Positions 1 to 8,599 of a DNA stretch of 41,521 nucleotides are shown piece by piece; positions within the stretch are counted from its first letter, which is position 1; each line of letters begins with the position of its first letter. Under the pieces are notes generated by a model, which saw nothing but the letters and a program-made list of their open reading frames with translations, was not told the DNA's origin and made no database searches. A program made the translations under genes and the position numbers. The DNA is from Kordia sp. (GTDB lineage: Bacteria; Bacteroidota; Bacteroidia; Flavobacteriales; Flavobacteriaceae): NCBI GenBank assembly GCA_002733415.1, contig NVVR01000028.1:1-41521 (forward strand). The letters are read 5' to 3'.

Positions 1-419
1 ACCCCGCCAAACGCAAGCGCCCCGGCAATGCCCAGGGCTAGGCCGCGCCGCTTGATGCCGCGCTGAAAAAACTCGCCGAACACCCAGACCGCCATGGCGA
101 TCACGATCAAAAAAATGCCGAACCACAAAACCCGGCCGCCGTAATATTCGATGCTCACGCTGAATAGCCACACGGCCGTGGCCAACATCGGGAAGCCCAT
201 CGCCACTTTGAATTTCTCCATCCACAGCCCCGGCTTGGGCAGGAAACGCAGCAGCTTCGGATTCCAGCTCAGCACGACATACGGAAACGCGAGGCCAAGC
301 GCGACGGTGACAAACATCAGCACGATCACGGCGGCGGTTTGCATGAAGGCAAAGCCAAGCGCCGGCGCGAGGAACGGCGCCGTGCAGGGCGTCGCCAACA
401 CCGTGGCCAGCACCCCGTT
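1..419 (-). CDS. DsbD/ScsB-like thiol:disulfide interchange transmembrane fragment (foreign, partial)
   Basis: The minus strand reads without a stop from about 419 to the window edge. It gives about 140 hydrophobic residues containing ATPCTAPFLAPALGF, which resembles the conserved first half-repeat of the DsbD/CcdA transmembrane domain, where the Cys after ATP is redox-active. Family members carry electrons across the inner membrane from cytoplasmic thioredoxin to periplasmic reductases. A FPYVVLSW stretch and further membrane segments follow. Both ends of the gene are missing: it runs off the window at 1 and joins a DUF5686 gene near 417-426. Codon use is strongly G+C-rich (GCG, GCC, CTG), unlike everything from 430 to 40,140, so it probably comes from another organism. 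The family call is good; the organism is unknown. Confidence 0.7.
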
Positions 420-430
420 GAAAAGTTCTT
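411..430. other. Composition break / chimeric junction 1
   Basis: G+C-rich DNA changes to AT-rich DNA within about 20 bases. The join falls in codons reading Glu-Leu-Phe-Asn-Gly-Val on the minus strand, and the reading frame stays open across it. The exact breakpoint cannot be placed because the bases around the Phe-Asn-Gly codons could belong to either side. Confidence 0.75.
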
Positions 431-2105
431 TTCCAAAGGAAGCTTTTCCGAAAGTGTTGTCATAAAACTTTGCATAGTTATGCTCAAAAAACAAGGTGCT
501 TATGGAGTTTTCAATTAGTTTTATTGGCTCCGAACTATTAAACTGATTTAGTTTCCTTCCAGCAGAAATACTTAATACAGGTCTTGAGAAATTATTAAAT
601 ATTTTATAGAAACTACCAGATAATCTAAATTGTTCATCCGACAATCCGTAGTTTATTTTAGTAGATAAACGGGTTCTGCTCCCTTTTTCTTTATTCCATT
701 TGTTGTAGTATAAATTTACATCACTATTCCAACCTTGAACGGTATTGTATTGTGCAGCAAATAACGGAGAACGTATACCCCATGACCATTTTTTATAACT
801 GTTTTTGTGATCGTATCCCATTAACAAGTCGCCTATTTTAAATTTATTATTCTTTTTGTCGATAGAATCTAGGTATACTTTTGATTCGCGAATAATTTGA
901 ATACTATCTTTAAACTTATAATCCTTTTTTTCAACTTGAGTTAGTTTAATTGGTCTGCTATTCTCCCAATAAGTATCTTCTTTTTCGTTAGCTCCCTTTT
1001 CAACCAAAAACACTTCTTTGGTAAATGATTTTTTATCGAATTCAGGACTGAAATTATAATTGCTATATATAGCAGTAAAAGTTCCGTCACCTTGTAGCTT
1101 TAAAAACTTGAATTTAAAATCCATAGTTTGTGAAATCATGGTCCAGAAATCATTATTGGGGTCGTTTCTGAAGTTTTGCTTGATGATCATTTCTTCAAAA
1201 GCAATGCTTTGCAATTGTTTCCCTGTTACTTTTAAATCAACACCATACAATTCCCATTGTTCATCAACAATATATACATAGCCTTCAAATACTTTGTCCT
1301 GTGGTCGTTTTGGGGTGACCTTTATCTTGTTAATCGCAATTCCGTCTTCATAAAATAAATCTTCTAAGAAATAGTTATAATATGAAAAACCAAATTTTGC
1401 TAAAGGAGAAATTACTTCGGTTTCTTCTAATTCAATAGTGTTGTCATAAAAAGAGAAGTTAAATTCTGAAGCGGAATTAAAGCTAAATCCTTGTTTTCTA
1501 CCACTAACTTTAGAAGCAATCATGTGTTCTTTAAAGTTGTTTGGCGCTTTAAATTTTACCTTCGACATAGTTTCCGATAAGTACACAATTCCATTTCGAG
1601 CAGAATCTAAGCCTACAAAAAAGTCGTCCATATCTTGTCCGAACATCTTTTTTGGCGCATTTTTTATGCTGTAAATTCCTTTGGAGTAAAAATCACAAGT
1701 GTATTCTTTTATACGAGATAGGTTTTGTTTTTGTTGGGAAATTGTTTTTTTAATTATCGTTAAAGCAGGATCAGTTTTAGTGCTGATGTTTACCACATCT
1801 AAGGACACTTCACTTTCTTCTAAAGTAATATCAAGTGTATGGGGTAATTTGGTGATTGAAATTTCCTTTTTTACCGTTTTGTATCCTAAGTACTGAAACA
1901 CAACAGTATAATTACCTGTTTTCACAATACCTAATTCATAAGCCCCATTGGTATTTGTTGTTGTTCCTGTATAGGTGTCAGCTAAGTAGATGTTTACGTT
2001 GGTTAACGCTTCTTGGTCCAGCCCTGTAATAGTTCCTTTAATTTGAGCGGTTATACTAGTTATTGCTCCAAGGAATAATAAGTAAGTAAGAATTATTTTT
2101 TTCAT
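420..2105 (-). CDS. DUF5686 / carboxypeptidase-regulatory-like domain outer-membrane protein (3' end replaced)
   Basis: The frame starts at ATG 2105 with a signal peptide (MKKIILTYLLFLGAITS..AQ). A carboxypeptidase-regulatory-like beta-sandwich follows at residues 22-105 (GTITGL...LGYKTV). The rest, from about residue 110, matches the DUF5686 family of Bacteroidota surface proteins, which are expected to end in an outer-membrane beta-barrel; the repeated aromatic strands from residue 420 on fit this. Family members are usually about 800 residues, and only about 562 are native here because the frame runs into the DsbD-like fragment near 417-426. No function is established for the family. The gene lies downstream of the sigma/anti-sigma/DUF4097 operon, separated by about 290 bases that hold a structured repeat. 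Confidence 0.75.
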
Positions 2106-2248
2106 TGAGTTAGTTTTTTGTTTTTGATTAGTTAAAATTAGTTTTATCTGACTGGTTTACTGCCAATAAAAACTTAAGATTACTGAATGTGTTTATTGTT
2201 ATTAATTATAAGACGTTGATTTTATATGAATAGTTGCCTGAGTGTTTA

Positions 2249-2319
2249 ATTTCCCGAGGATTCCCTCGAAATGTAAAATGTGTTTTCAGAAGCATACCTC
2301 GTGTCCTTTGGTCAAGGGT
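2249..2319. repeat. Structured intergenic repeat, copy A
   Basis: This stretch of about 71 bases aligns with 18785-18855: ATTTCCC-AGG, CTCGAAATG, AA-ATG, TTC-G-AGC, TACCTCG-G-CCTT are shared in order, with one small indel. It contains the hairpin CGAGG (2255-2259) / CCTCG (2264-2268) with a four-base loop. It sits between two minus-strand genes (stop at 2396, start at 2105). It looks like a dispersed REP-type element. Confidence 0.6.
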
Positions 2320-2395
2320 ATTTTTTTTATTTTGCATAGAATAACCTAATCACTTTATAAAAGTAATAGTAAATAGTATTGATAAAAGGTATGTG

Positions 2396-3493
2396 TTAAT
2401 TTATGAATGACGCAGATTTTCTGATTCGTAACATGCCATTGGTTATTTTTAACAGCATGTAATTTTCACGTGATTCTTCAATATAATACCCGCAATATCT
2501 TTGGTTGTTTCCTTTATCATCACAATGACAACCTTTAAGTTCTGGTGGAATTGAATTTATGATGGATTCAGTAGTAGTACCTTTAGTAAGTAAGTTAAAA
2601 GCGAAGGGTATTTCAGGATTATATCCTAAAGCTAATTTTGCATTGTCAATGTCAAACACAGCAGACGAATTATTCCAATTTTTAATGTCAACATAGCCGT
2701 AATATGCTTCTATTTCTGTTTTTTCTGTAGCGAAACAATTTTCAATGTTAGTTGTTAGGTATTCTCCCTTACCATCAATAGATGTATTTACATTTTCAAT
2801 AATTAGTGAGCCGTAATTACATTTGTACTTTAAGTGATCTACATTATTAATCACTCCATTAGAAGAAGTCATTTCAACAATGTCCAATGTTTCAGCATTT
2901 TTTATAGTATAGTCACAAAATTGTCCTTTTATAGCTCCGTTTTTAATGTATTCAAACGTATTTCGTTGAGAAAAAGAAGTTTCTATTTTAGAAGTGCCCA
3001 TTAATCTACCAGCTTTAATATTTCCGTAATAGGTTTTTAAAGAGATGGAGGCTTCTGATTCATCAATAGAAATATTCCCATAGTTGTTGTAAATATTTAA
3101 ATGGCAGCTTTTAGGTACTTTTACTTGGTAATGAACTTCCCTATAATCTTTGTGTTTGTAGGTTTCTTTTTTTGTTAATAGCGTAACAATTCCATCCTTA
3201 CGATTAACACTATAGCTAACATCAATTTTATTGATCAATTGTTTAGCATCAGCTTCACTTTTACCATTAACTATCACTAAAACATCAATAATTATTTTAT
3301 TGCCGTCCCAGGCAGTAATGTCAATATTTCCGTATGAATTATGAATATTTAAAAGCATACCTTCAACAAATTTAAATTCTTTATGAATTCTCTTTTCTTT
3401 TATGTGCTTTCCTTTTTTTAAACCATTCCCAGCAAAACCCATTATTGGCAAAAGGAATAAAAAACAAAGTAGGTTTATGTTAAATAATTTCAT
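2396..3493 (-). CDS. DUF4097-like beta-solenoid secreted protein
   Basis: A 365-residue protein with an N-terminal signal peptide (residues 1-21, ending LPIMGFAG). The mature part is a run of short beta repeats built around Tyr-Gly-Asn-Ile and Tyr-Gly-Tyr-Val (NSYGNIDI, NNYGNISI, TYYGNIKA, CNYGSLII, AYYGYVDI). This is typical of the DUF4097 / head-GIN-type adhesin solenoids common in Bacteroidota. It ends with a Cys-containing segment (GCHCDD, YCGYY). It is the third gene after an ECF sigma factor and a membrane anti-sigma candidate, so it is probably a target or sensor of that circuit. An 83-base gap carrying a hairpin separates it from the anti-sigma gene. Its function is unknown. Confidence 0.65.
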   Translation of the reverse strand: MKLFNINLLCFLFLLPIMGFAGNGLKKGKHIKEKRIHKEFKFVEGMLLNIHNSYGNIDITAWDGNKIIIDVLVIVNGKSEADAKQLINKIDVSYSVNRKDGIVTLLTKKETYKHKDYREVHYQVKVPKSCHLNIYNNYGNISIDESEASISLKTYYGNIKAGRLMGTSKIETSFSQRNTFEYIKNGAIKGQFCDYTIKNAETLDIVEMTSSNGVINNVDHLKYKCNYGSLIIENVNTSIDGKGEYLTTNIENCFATEKTEIEAYYGYVDIKNWNNSSAVFDIDNAKLALGYNPEIPFAFNLLTKGTTTESIINSIPPELKGCHCDDKGNNQRYCGYYIEESRENYMLLKITNGMLRIRKSASFIN

Positions 3494-3538
3494 GATGTGT
3501 ATTTTTATTTGTTTTTACTAGTCACATGTAACCTTTGG

Positions 3539-3584
3539 TTATTCAAATAATCCCATAATTTTAAAAAAGTGATTATTTAAATAA
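3539..3584 (-). other. Intercistronic hairpin at the end of the anti-sigma gene
   Basis: TTATTCAAATAATC (3539-3552) and GATTATTTAAATAA (3571-3584) pair at 13 of 14 positions around an 18-base loop. The structure overlaps the stop codon at 3577. No U-run follows on the minus strand, so it is more likely an mRNA-processing or stability element, or a weak attenuator, than a strong terminator. Confidence 0.4.
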
Positions 3585-4131
3585 CGTTGGGTTCATAATT
3601 CTCAATTTTAATTTCTTTAGTAATTTCAATTTGTTGCATTACATTTTCTAATAATTGTATGCGGTATTGAAAATTATCGACTAATGCTTTTATGATACGT
3701 TTATCATAATTCACTTTTAATTGCCCCTCTAGTTTGTGTTGTTCTTGTTCTAGAAATTCTAATTGTGACAGTGCTCCATCAATAATATTTTCTGTAGTTG
3801 TATTCCTTTCTAGTTCTAGTTTAACAAGTTCACGTTTTACAATTCCTTCTAAATGAAATTGAGCGTTAGAAATATCAATAAACGGGTTTTCAACTGCACT
3901 AGTTTCAGTGTTATTCTTTGAGTTGTATATACTGAATGAGCCAATACATATGATAAATGCTGCGGCAATATTCAAATACCAATAGTTGTTATTGTTCGAT
4001 TTTTTTTCAGGAGTATTTTTTTTGGCTAATTTTTCAATAAACCGAGCTTTATGTCCTGAGTTAGGAACTTCAATATCAAACTTCTTTGCTTGATTATTGA
4101 GGAGGTGTTTTATATTGCTATTGTCTGGCAT
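3577..4131 (-). CDS. Putative membrane-bound anti-sigma factor
   Basis: 184 residues: a short cytoplasmic N-terminus of about 48 residues, one transmembrane helix (about 50-67, YLNIAAAFIICIGSFSIY), and a charged helical C-terminal part with coiled-coil character (LERNTTTENIIDGAL, LEQEQHKLEGQL). Its start overlaps the 3' end of the ECF sigma gene by 22 bases, the usual arrangement for a sigma/anti-sigma pair with linked translation. I see no zinc-binding HxxxCxxC signature, so it is not a canonical ZAS-domain protein. The role is inferred from topology and position. Confidence 0.6.
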   Translation of the reverse strand: MPDNSNIKHLLNNQAKKFDIEVPNSGHKARFIEKLAKKNTPEKKSNNNNYWYLNIAAAFIICIGSFSIYNSKNNTETSAVENPFIDISNAQFHLEGIVKRELVKLELERNTTTENIIDGALSQLEFLEQEQHKLEGQLKVNYDKRIIKALVDNFQYRIQLLENVMQQIEITKEIKIENYEPNVI

Positions 4132-4664
4132 TTGTCTAATTTTTTTCTCAGACTACTTTTGGCTCTTGATATCAGCGTTCTGCAGTTTGTATGGGTAAAT
4201 CCTGTAATTTCTACTATTTCTTCATAATCATATCCTTCTATGTAATGTAGAGTGAGTAGTATTCTGTAATTGTCTTTTAAACTGTTTATTGTTTTTATGA
4301 TTTTTTGAACTCGAATGTTTGTCGTGTCAAACTCATGATCATATTCATCATCGATAGTACTATTTAGTTTTTCAACATCAAGCGGATAAAATCTTTTTTT
4401 CTGTTTTAAATGTGTTAAGCTTTTATTAACTACAATTTGTTTTAACCATTTTGGAAAAGTGATTTCTTCCTGTAAGCTAGTCACTTTAGAAAAAGCAATT
4501 ATAAACGCATCTTGAGTAATATCTTCTGCTAAATCTTGTTGTTGTACTATCCTAAATGCGGTATTATACATTGCTTCGAAAAACAAATCATAAATGGCTA
4601 TTTGTGCTATTTGATTGTGTTTCTTACAACGTTTTACAAGCTGAATTAAATCGCTTTGATGCAT
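4110..4664 (-). CDS. RNA polymerase sigma factor, sigma-70 family (ECF type)
   Basis: 184 residues from ATG 4664. The sigma region 2 signature is clear: LFFEAMYNTAFRIV followed by DLAEDITQDAFIIAF, with W at FPKWLKQIVVNKSL. Region 4 is a helix-turn-helix near the C-terminus (LLTLHYIEGYDYEEIVEITGF, then RAKSSLRKKL). Group 4 (ECF) factors direct RNA polymerase to a small regulon and are normally held by an anti-sigma protein. Here that is probably the next gene, which overlaps by 22 bases. No Bacteroidota housekeeping promoter is obvious in the 63 bases upstream. Confidence 0.9.
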   Translation of the reverse strand: MHQSDLIQLVKRCKKHNQIAQIAIYDLFFEAMYNTAFRIVQQQDLAEDITQDAFIIAFSKVTSLQEEITFPKWLKQIVVNKSLTHLKQKKRFYPLDVEKLNSTIDDEYDHEFDTTNIRVQKIIKTINSLKDNYRILLTLHYIEGYDYEEIVEITGFTHTNCRTLISRAKSSLRKKLDKCQTIAI

Positions 4665-4727
4665 TTATAAGTTGGTTAGTTTATAGTAATGACTATGCTG
4701 TTTTTAATTTGTTGCAGTTTGAAGAAA

Positions 4728-5444
4728 TTATTTTTTAAAAAAATCAGAATCATTTTCAAAAGCAGTTCCAATAACAACTAAATCTGCACCAGCTTGATAA
4801 GCGGCTTCAATTTTATTTTTGGAGCGAATCCCGCCCCCAACAATTAAAGGGATGTTGATAGCATTAGCAACAGCCTTAACTGTTTCTATTTCGACCGATT
4901 CTGTCGCTCCAGATCCTGCTTCAAGGTATATGAGTTGCTTTCCTGTGTACTGTCCAGCTAAAGCTGTGTGAACAGCTAAATCGCTATTTTTTTGTGGGAT
5001 AGGCAAGGTGTTGCTTACTTTTTGAACTGCAGTTTCAACTCCTCCTTCAATAAGGATATATCCAGTTGGGATGATTTCTAAATCACTTTTCTGTAGTAAT
5101 GGAGCTGCTTTTACATGTTGTTCTATTAAATATTCTGGATTTCTCCCAGAAAGTAAACTTAAAAACAAAATGCCGTCAGCTTTATTGGTGACTTGATTTG
5201 TATTGCCAGGGAATAAAATAATGGGTAGAGAAGTATGCTTTTTTAGTTCAATAACTAATTGTTCAGTTGCCCCATTTGCAACAATACTTCCGCCTACAAA
5301 AATATGTGTAGCAGGACTTGAATTTATTTTAGAACTAAGCTGCTCAATATTTTCAATATTAAGTTTATCAGGGTCTAGAAGTATCGCTAATAATTTGTCA
5401 TTATTAGTTTTAGCTTTCAATATATGTTGATAAATGGTCCCCAT
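4728..5444 (-). CDS. Geranylgeranylglyceryl/heptaprenylglyceryl phosphate synthase family protein
   Basis: 238 residues with the TIM-barrel features of the PcrB/GGGPS family: ILLDPDKL near the N-terminus, FVGGSI, IILFPGN, YLEAGSGA, and the phosphate-binding end IVGGGIRS plus GADLVVIGTA. The enzyme joins a polyprenyl diphosphate to sn-glycerol-1-phosphate. It is known as the first step of archaeal membrane lipid synthesis and also occurs in Bacteroidota, where its product is poorly understood. Its ATG overlaps the upstream gene's stop as TAATG, so the two are translationally coupled. Confidence 0.88.
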   Translation of the reverse strand: MGTIYQHILKAKTNNDKLLAILLDPDKLNIENIEQLSSKINSSPATHIFVGGSIVANGATEQLVIELKKHTSLPIILFPGNTNQVTNKADGILFLSLLSGRNPEYLIEQHVKAAPLLQKSDLEIIPTGYILIEGGVETAVQKVSNTLPIPQKNSDLAVHTALAGQYTGKQLIYLEAGSGATESVEIETVKAVANAINIPLIVGGGIRSKNKIEAAYQAGADLVVIGTAFENDSDFFKK

Positions 5445-6076
5445 TAGGCTTTTGATTCATTAGTAGCATATACTAGTGTATAGCCTTCAAAAATGTCAAA
5501 GTAAATATTGAAACTTTCATTGAAAGGTTCTTTTAAAATATGACCTTTAGTCTGCTTTCGATATAAATTAAATTCATCAATAGGAAGGTGTTCAATAAAT
5601 AGTAAACCTCCGTCAGGATGAATTTTAAACAAACTTTCTTTTGCTCCCCAAACAACGGTTAATTGCTCGGTTAGATTTTCTTTAACAAGATAATCGGCTT
5701 CTTTGCCAATAAATTTAGAGGCGATACGTTGAATTTTATCTCTATTTTTTTCAATATCAATTCCAATCTCAGTGTCGGAAATGGCAATTACAGAAAACTC
5801 AAAAGAATGTGAAATGGTTATCTTCCTGCCATCTTTTAAATGTGGCTTTCCATCTTCAGTATAATACAAATCAAAATCAGATAATTCAGCAACTTCTAAT
5901 AATTTTCGAACTGCCAAAAATCCCTTTTTATGCGATTCCGAGCGCATTCCATTAGCTCTGTTTTTACTACGTTCATTTAATTGAATAGTCGATTCTAAAT
6001 CATGTAATGATTCTTCTATTTTCCAGACAAATACCGTAGTAGTGTCATTATGTATAATGGTCTTGTATAAAGGCAT
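5444..6076 (-). CDS. 4'-phosphopantetheinyl transferase superfamily protein
   Basis: The protein carries the two PPTase signature motifs: GIDIEKNRDKI (Mg-binding Asp and Glu) and WGAKESLFK (the W-[GA]-x-K-E block). ISHS lies before them. The enzyme moves 4'-phosphopantetheine from CoA to a carrier-protein serine. I place the start at ATG 6076 (MPLYKTI, 210 residues) rather than the in-frame TTG at 6085, because ATG fits family N-termini. The stop shares a base with the next gene's ATG (TAATG), which couples it to the GGGP synthase. Confidence 0.87.
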   Translation of the reverse strand: MPLYKTIIHNDTTTVFVWKIEESLHDLESTIQLNERSKNRANGMRSESHKKGFLAVRKLLEVAELSDFDLYYTEDGKPHLKDGRKITISHSFEFSVIAISDTEIGIDIEKNRDKIQRIASKFIGKEADYLVKENLTEQLTVVWGAKESLFKIHPDGGLLFIEHLPIDEFNLYRKQTKGHILKEPFNESFNIYFDIFEGYTLVYATNESKA

Positions 6077-6087
6077 AGCATTCAATT

Positions 6088-6109
6088 ACCTCATTGCAAT
6101 ATATGAGGT
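6088..6109. promoter_or_regulatory. Inverted repeat in the divergent PPTase/ahcY intergenic region
   Basis: ACCTCAT (6088-6094) and ATGAGGT (6103-6109) form a perfect 7-bp inverted repeat around an 8-base spacer. It lies 12 bases upstream of the PPTase ATG. It could be an operator or a short 5'-UTR hairpin; nothing identifies a binding protein. Confidence 0.35.
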
Positions 6110-6158
6110 GGTTCTTAAATGAACATTAAACAGAGGTAAACTTCAATAAAACAAACCC

Positions 6159-6190
6159 TTGGTGGGATTAAAAGTTATTGCGTACCTTTG
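6159..6190 (+). promoter_or_regulatory. Bacteroidota-type promoter of ahcY
   Basis: TTG at 6159-6161, a 21-base spacer, then TACCTTTG at 6183-6190, matching the Bacteroidota sigma-A consensus (TTG / TAnnTTTG). It implies a leader of about 95-100 bases before the ATG at 6293. Confidence 0.65.
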
Positions 6191-6292
6191 CACACGAAAA
6201 ATAAACACATTTGTGTTTTTTGTAAAAATACTATTTAATAATTAACCTGCAGTTAGTTGTAGGCGAATAAAAATAAATAAAAACAGCATATT

Positions 6293-7609
6293 ATGAGTAT
6301 AAAAACAACTGCATATGTTCCGTTTAAAGTTAAAGATATTTCTTTAGCGGATTGGGGTAGAAAAGAAATGGACTTGGCAGAAGCAGAAATGCCTGGATTA
6401 ATGAGTTTACGTGAAGAGTATAAAAATGAGCAACCATTAAAAGGAGCTCGTATTGCAGGATGTTTACACATGACTATTCAAACTGCTGTTTTAATTGAAA
6501 CTTTACAAGCTTTAGGAGCTGAGGTTACTTGGAGTTCTTGTAATATTTTTTCTACACAAGATCAAGCTGCAGCTGCAATTGCTGCTGCAGGAACACCTGT
6601 GTATGCATGGAAAGATATGACAGAAGAAGAGTTTGAATGGTGTATTGAGCAAACCTTATTCTTTGGAGAAGACAAGCAGCCATTAAACCTAATTTTAGAT
6701 GATGGTGGAGATTTAACTAACATGGTTTTGGATAGATATCCAGAATTAGCTGCTGGAATTAACGGACTATCTGAAGAAACTACAACAGGTGTTCACCGTT
6801 TATATGATAGGGTAAAAGCAGGAACATTACCAATGCCAGCAATCAACGTAAACGATTCTGTTACAAAATCTAAATTTGACAACAAATACGGATGTAAAGA
6901 ATCTGCTGTAGATGCTATTAGAAGAGCTACAGATATTATGTTAGCGGGTAAACGTGTAACTGTTTGTGGTTATGGTGATGTAGGTAAAGGAACTGCTGCT
7001 TCTTTTAGTGGTGCTGGTTCTATTGTTACTGTTACAGAAATTGACCCTATTTGTGCTTTACAAGCTGCAATGGACGGTTTTGAAGTAAAAAAATTAGAAA
7101 CTGTTGTTGCAAATTCTGATATCATTATTACAACTACAGGAAACAAGGACATCATTCAAGGACGTCATTTTGAAGCAATGAAGGACAAAGTTATTGTTTG
7201 TAACATTGGTCACTTTGATAATGAAATTGACATGGCTTGGTTAAATGGAAACCACGGTAACACAAAAGATACGATCAAACCACAAGTTGATAAATACAAC
7301 ATTAACGGAAAAGATATTATCATTTTAGCTGAAGGACGTTTGGTAAACTTAGGATGTGCAACTGGTCATCCAAGTTTTGTAATGTCTAACTCATTTACAA
7401 ATCAAACTTTAGCTCAAATCGAATTATGGACAAATGTAGAAGCGTATAAAAACGAAGTATACATGTTGCCAAAAGAATTGGATGAGAAAGTAGCAAAATT
7501 ACACTTGGCAAAAATTGGTGTTGAGTTAACGGAGTTACGTGAAGACCAAGCATCTTATATTGGTGTAACTGTTGCTGGACCATATAAACCAGAACACTAT
7601 AGATACTAA
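6293..7609 (+). CDS. ahcY: Adenosylhomocysteinase
   Basis: 438 residues, the normal family length. S-adenosylhomocysteine hydrolase reversibly splits SAH to homocysteine and adenosine with bound NAD, completing the activated methyl cycle. Visible motifs are the substrate-domain stretch [38 protein letters not shown], and the Rossmann loop [10 protein letters not shown] followed by [11 protein letters not shown]. The C-terminus ends in KPEHYRY, as expected. The gene is monocistronic, with a TTG/TAnnTTTG promoter upstream and a strong terminator downstream. The leader of about 100 bases was checked by eye for a SAH riboswitch, and no convincing one was seen. Confidence 0.97.
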   Translation: MSIKTTAYVPFKVKDISLADWGRKEMDLAEAEMPGLMSLREEYKNEQPLKGARIAGCLHMTIQTAVLIETLQALGAEVTWSSCNIFSTQDQAAAAIAAAGTPVYAWKDMTEEEFEWCIEQTLFFGEDKQPLNLILDDGGDLTNMVLDRYPELAAGINGLSEETTTGVHRLYDRVKAGTLPMPAINVNDSVTKSKFDNKYGCKESAVDAIRRATDIMLAGKRVTVCGYGDVGKGTAASFSGAGSIVTVTEIDPICALQAAMDGFEVKKLETVVANSDIIITTTGNKDIIQGRHFEAMKDKVIVCNIGHFDNEIDMAWLNGNHGNTKDTIKPQVDKYNINGKDIIILAEGRLVNLGCATGHPSFVMSNSFTNQTLAQIELWTNVEAYKNEVYMLPKELDEKVAKLHLAKIGVELTELREDQASYIGVTVAGPYKPEHYRY

Positions 7610-7626
7610 TATTTTAGATTTTAATA

Positions 7627-7656
7627 AAAAGACCTTGCTTAAGTGAGGTCTTTTTT
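7627..7656 (+). terminator. Rho-independent terminator after ahcY
   Basis: AAAAGACCT (7627-7635) pairs with AGGTCTTTT (7646-7654) around a 10-base loop, and the right arm runs into a T-tract. It lies 18 bases after the ahcY stop. Confidence 0.8.
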
Positions 7657-7783
7657 ATGTTTAGTCATATCAACGATAGGAGGAATCACACAAGAAACTA
7701 AAACATATTGTTTTTTGGAAATAAGCCGTTAATAACGCGATTTTCATTCCATGGTATTCCGTTTCGAATATGGTATATTTATT

Positions 7784-7829
7784 AAAAAAGAAAATCCCTA
7801 AAACATATGTTTCAGGGATTTTCTTTTTT
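7784..7829 (-). terminator. Rho-independent terminator after hemD
   Basis: A 16-bp perfect stem, AAAAAAGAAAATCCCT (7784-7799) with AGGGATTTTCTTTTTT (7814-7829), flanked by A and T tracts. It is 14 bases beyond the hemD stop and could also act on plus-strand read-through from ahcY. Confidence 0.8.
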
Positions 7830-7842
7830 GAGTACGTGAAAT

Positions 7843-8586
7843 TTACTTATTCACTTCGTTAATGTATTTTTTCAAAGCCATTGTCATTGATGGTGTTTCA
7901 GGTGACGGTGCTTTGATGTCAATTCTTAATCCAGCATCATTAGCCGCTTTAATAGTAGTGTTTCCAAAAACAGCAATACGTGTTTCATCTTGTATAAATT
8001 TAGGGAAGTTCTTTAATAAAGAGTCAATCCCAGATGGACTAAAAAACACTAAAATATCGTAAGAAACATCCGCTAAATCGGACAGGTCACTTACTACAGT
8101 TTTGTATAGTGTAGCCTCTTTCCAAGTAACTTTCAATTCATCTAATGTAGAAGGAATTAAAGGCTTTAGCTTGTCAGAAGATGGCAATAGGAACGTTTCG
8201 TTTTTGTATTTTTTAATTAACGGAACTAATTCCGGAAAAGTTCTTTTACCAACATAAATTTTACGTTTTCTGTAAACAACATATTTTTGTAGGTAATACG
8301 CTACAGCTTCTGATTGACAAAAATACTTCATGCTATCAGGAACTTTAAAGCGCATTTCTTCAGCAACTCTAAAATAATGATCTACAGCATTTCTACTGGT
8401 TAAAATTACAGCGGTATATTCAGAAAAATCGATTTTTTGTTTACGAACTTCTTTAGACTCTATACCTTCTACATGAATAAAAGATCTAAAATCAATCTTC
8501 ACTTTTTGTTTTTCAACCAAATCAAAATAAGGTGAATTTTCAACCTTTGGTTCTGGCTGAGAAACTAAGATAGTTTTCACTTTCAT
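7843..8586 (-). CDS. hemD: Uroporphyrinogen-III synthase
   Basis: 247 residues of the HemD family, a poorly conserved two-domain fold. Recognisable landmarks are ILVSQPEP at the N-terminus, AVILTSRNAVDHYF, LLPSSDKLKPLIPSTL, ATLYKTVVSDL, ILVFFSPSGIDSLLKNF, and the closing IAVFGNTTIKAANDAGL...APSPETPSM. The enzyme closes linear hydroxymethylbilane with inversion of ring D to give uroporphyrinogen III for tetrapyrrole synthesis. It follows the DUF4271 gene by 13 bases in the same direction, a pairing found in Flavobacteriaceae, and ends at a strong hairpin terminator. Confidence 0.9.
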   Translation of the reverse strand: MKVKTILVSQPEPKVENSPYFDLVEKQKVKIDFRSFIHVEGIESKEVRKQKIDFSEYTAVILTSRNAVDHYFRVAEEMRFKVPDSMKYFCQSEAVAYYLQKYVVYRKRKIYVGKRTFPELVPLIKKYKNETFLLPSSDKLKPLIPSTLDELKVTWKEATLYKTVVSDLSDLADVSYDILVFFSPSGIDSLLKNFPKFIQDETRIAVFGNTTIKAANDAGLRIDIKAPSPETPSMTMALKKYINEVNK

Positions 8587-8599
8587 ACTCCCAAATTAT

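Noticed and set aside
151..465. Plus-strand open frame of 104 codons at the left end
   Set aside because: Antisense to the DsbD-like frame; amino-acid composition is not protein-like and the minus-strand frame has clear family motifs.
6191..6292. A SAH riboswitch in the ahcY leader
   Set aside because: No G+C-rich stem arrangement of the kind expected was seen; the leader is AT-rich and short.
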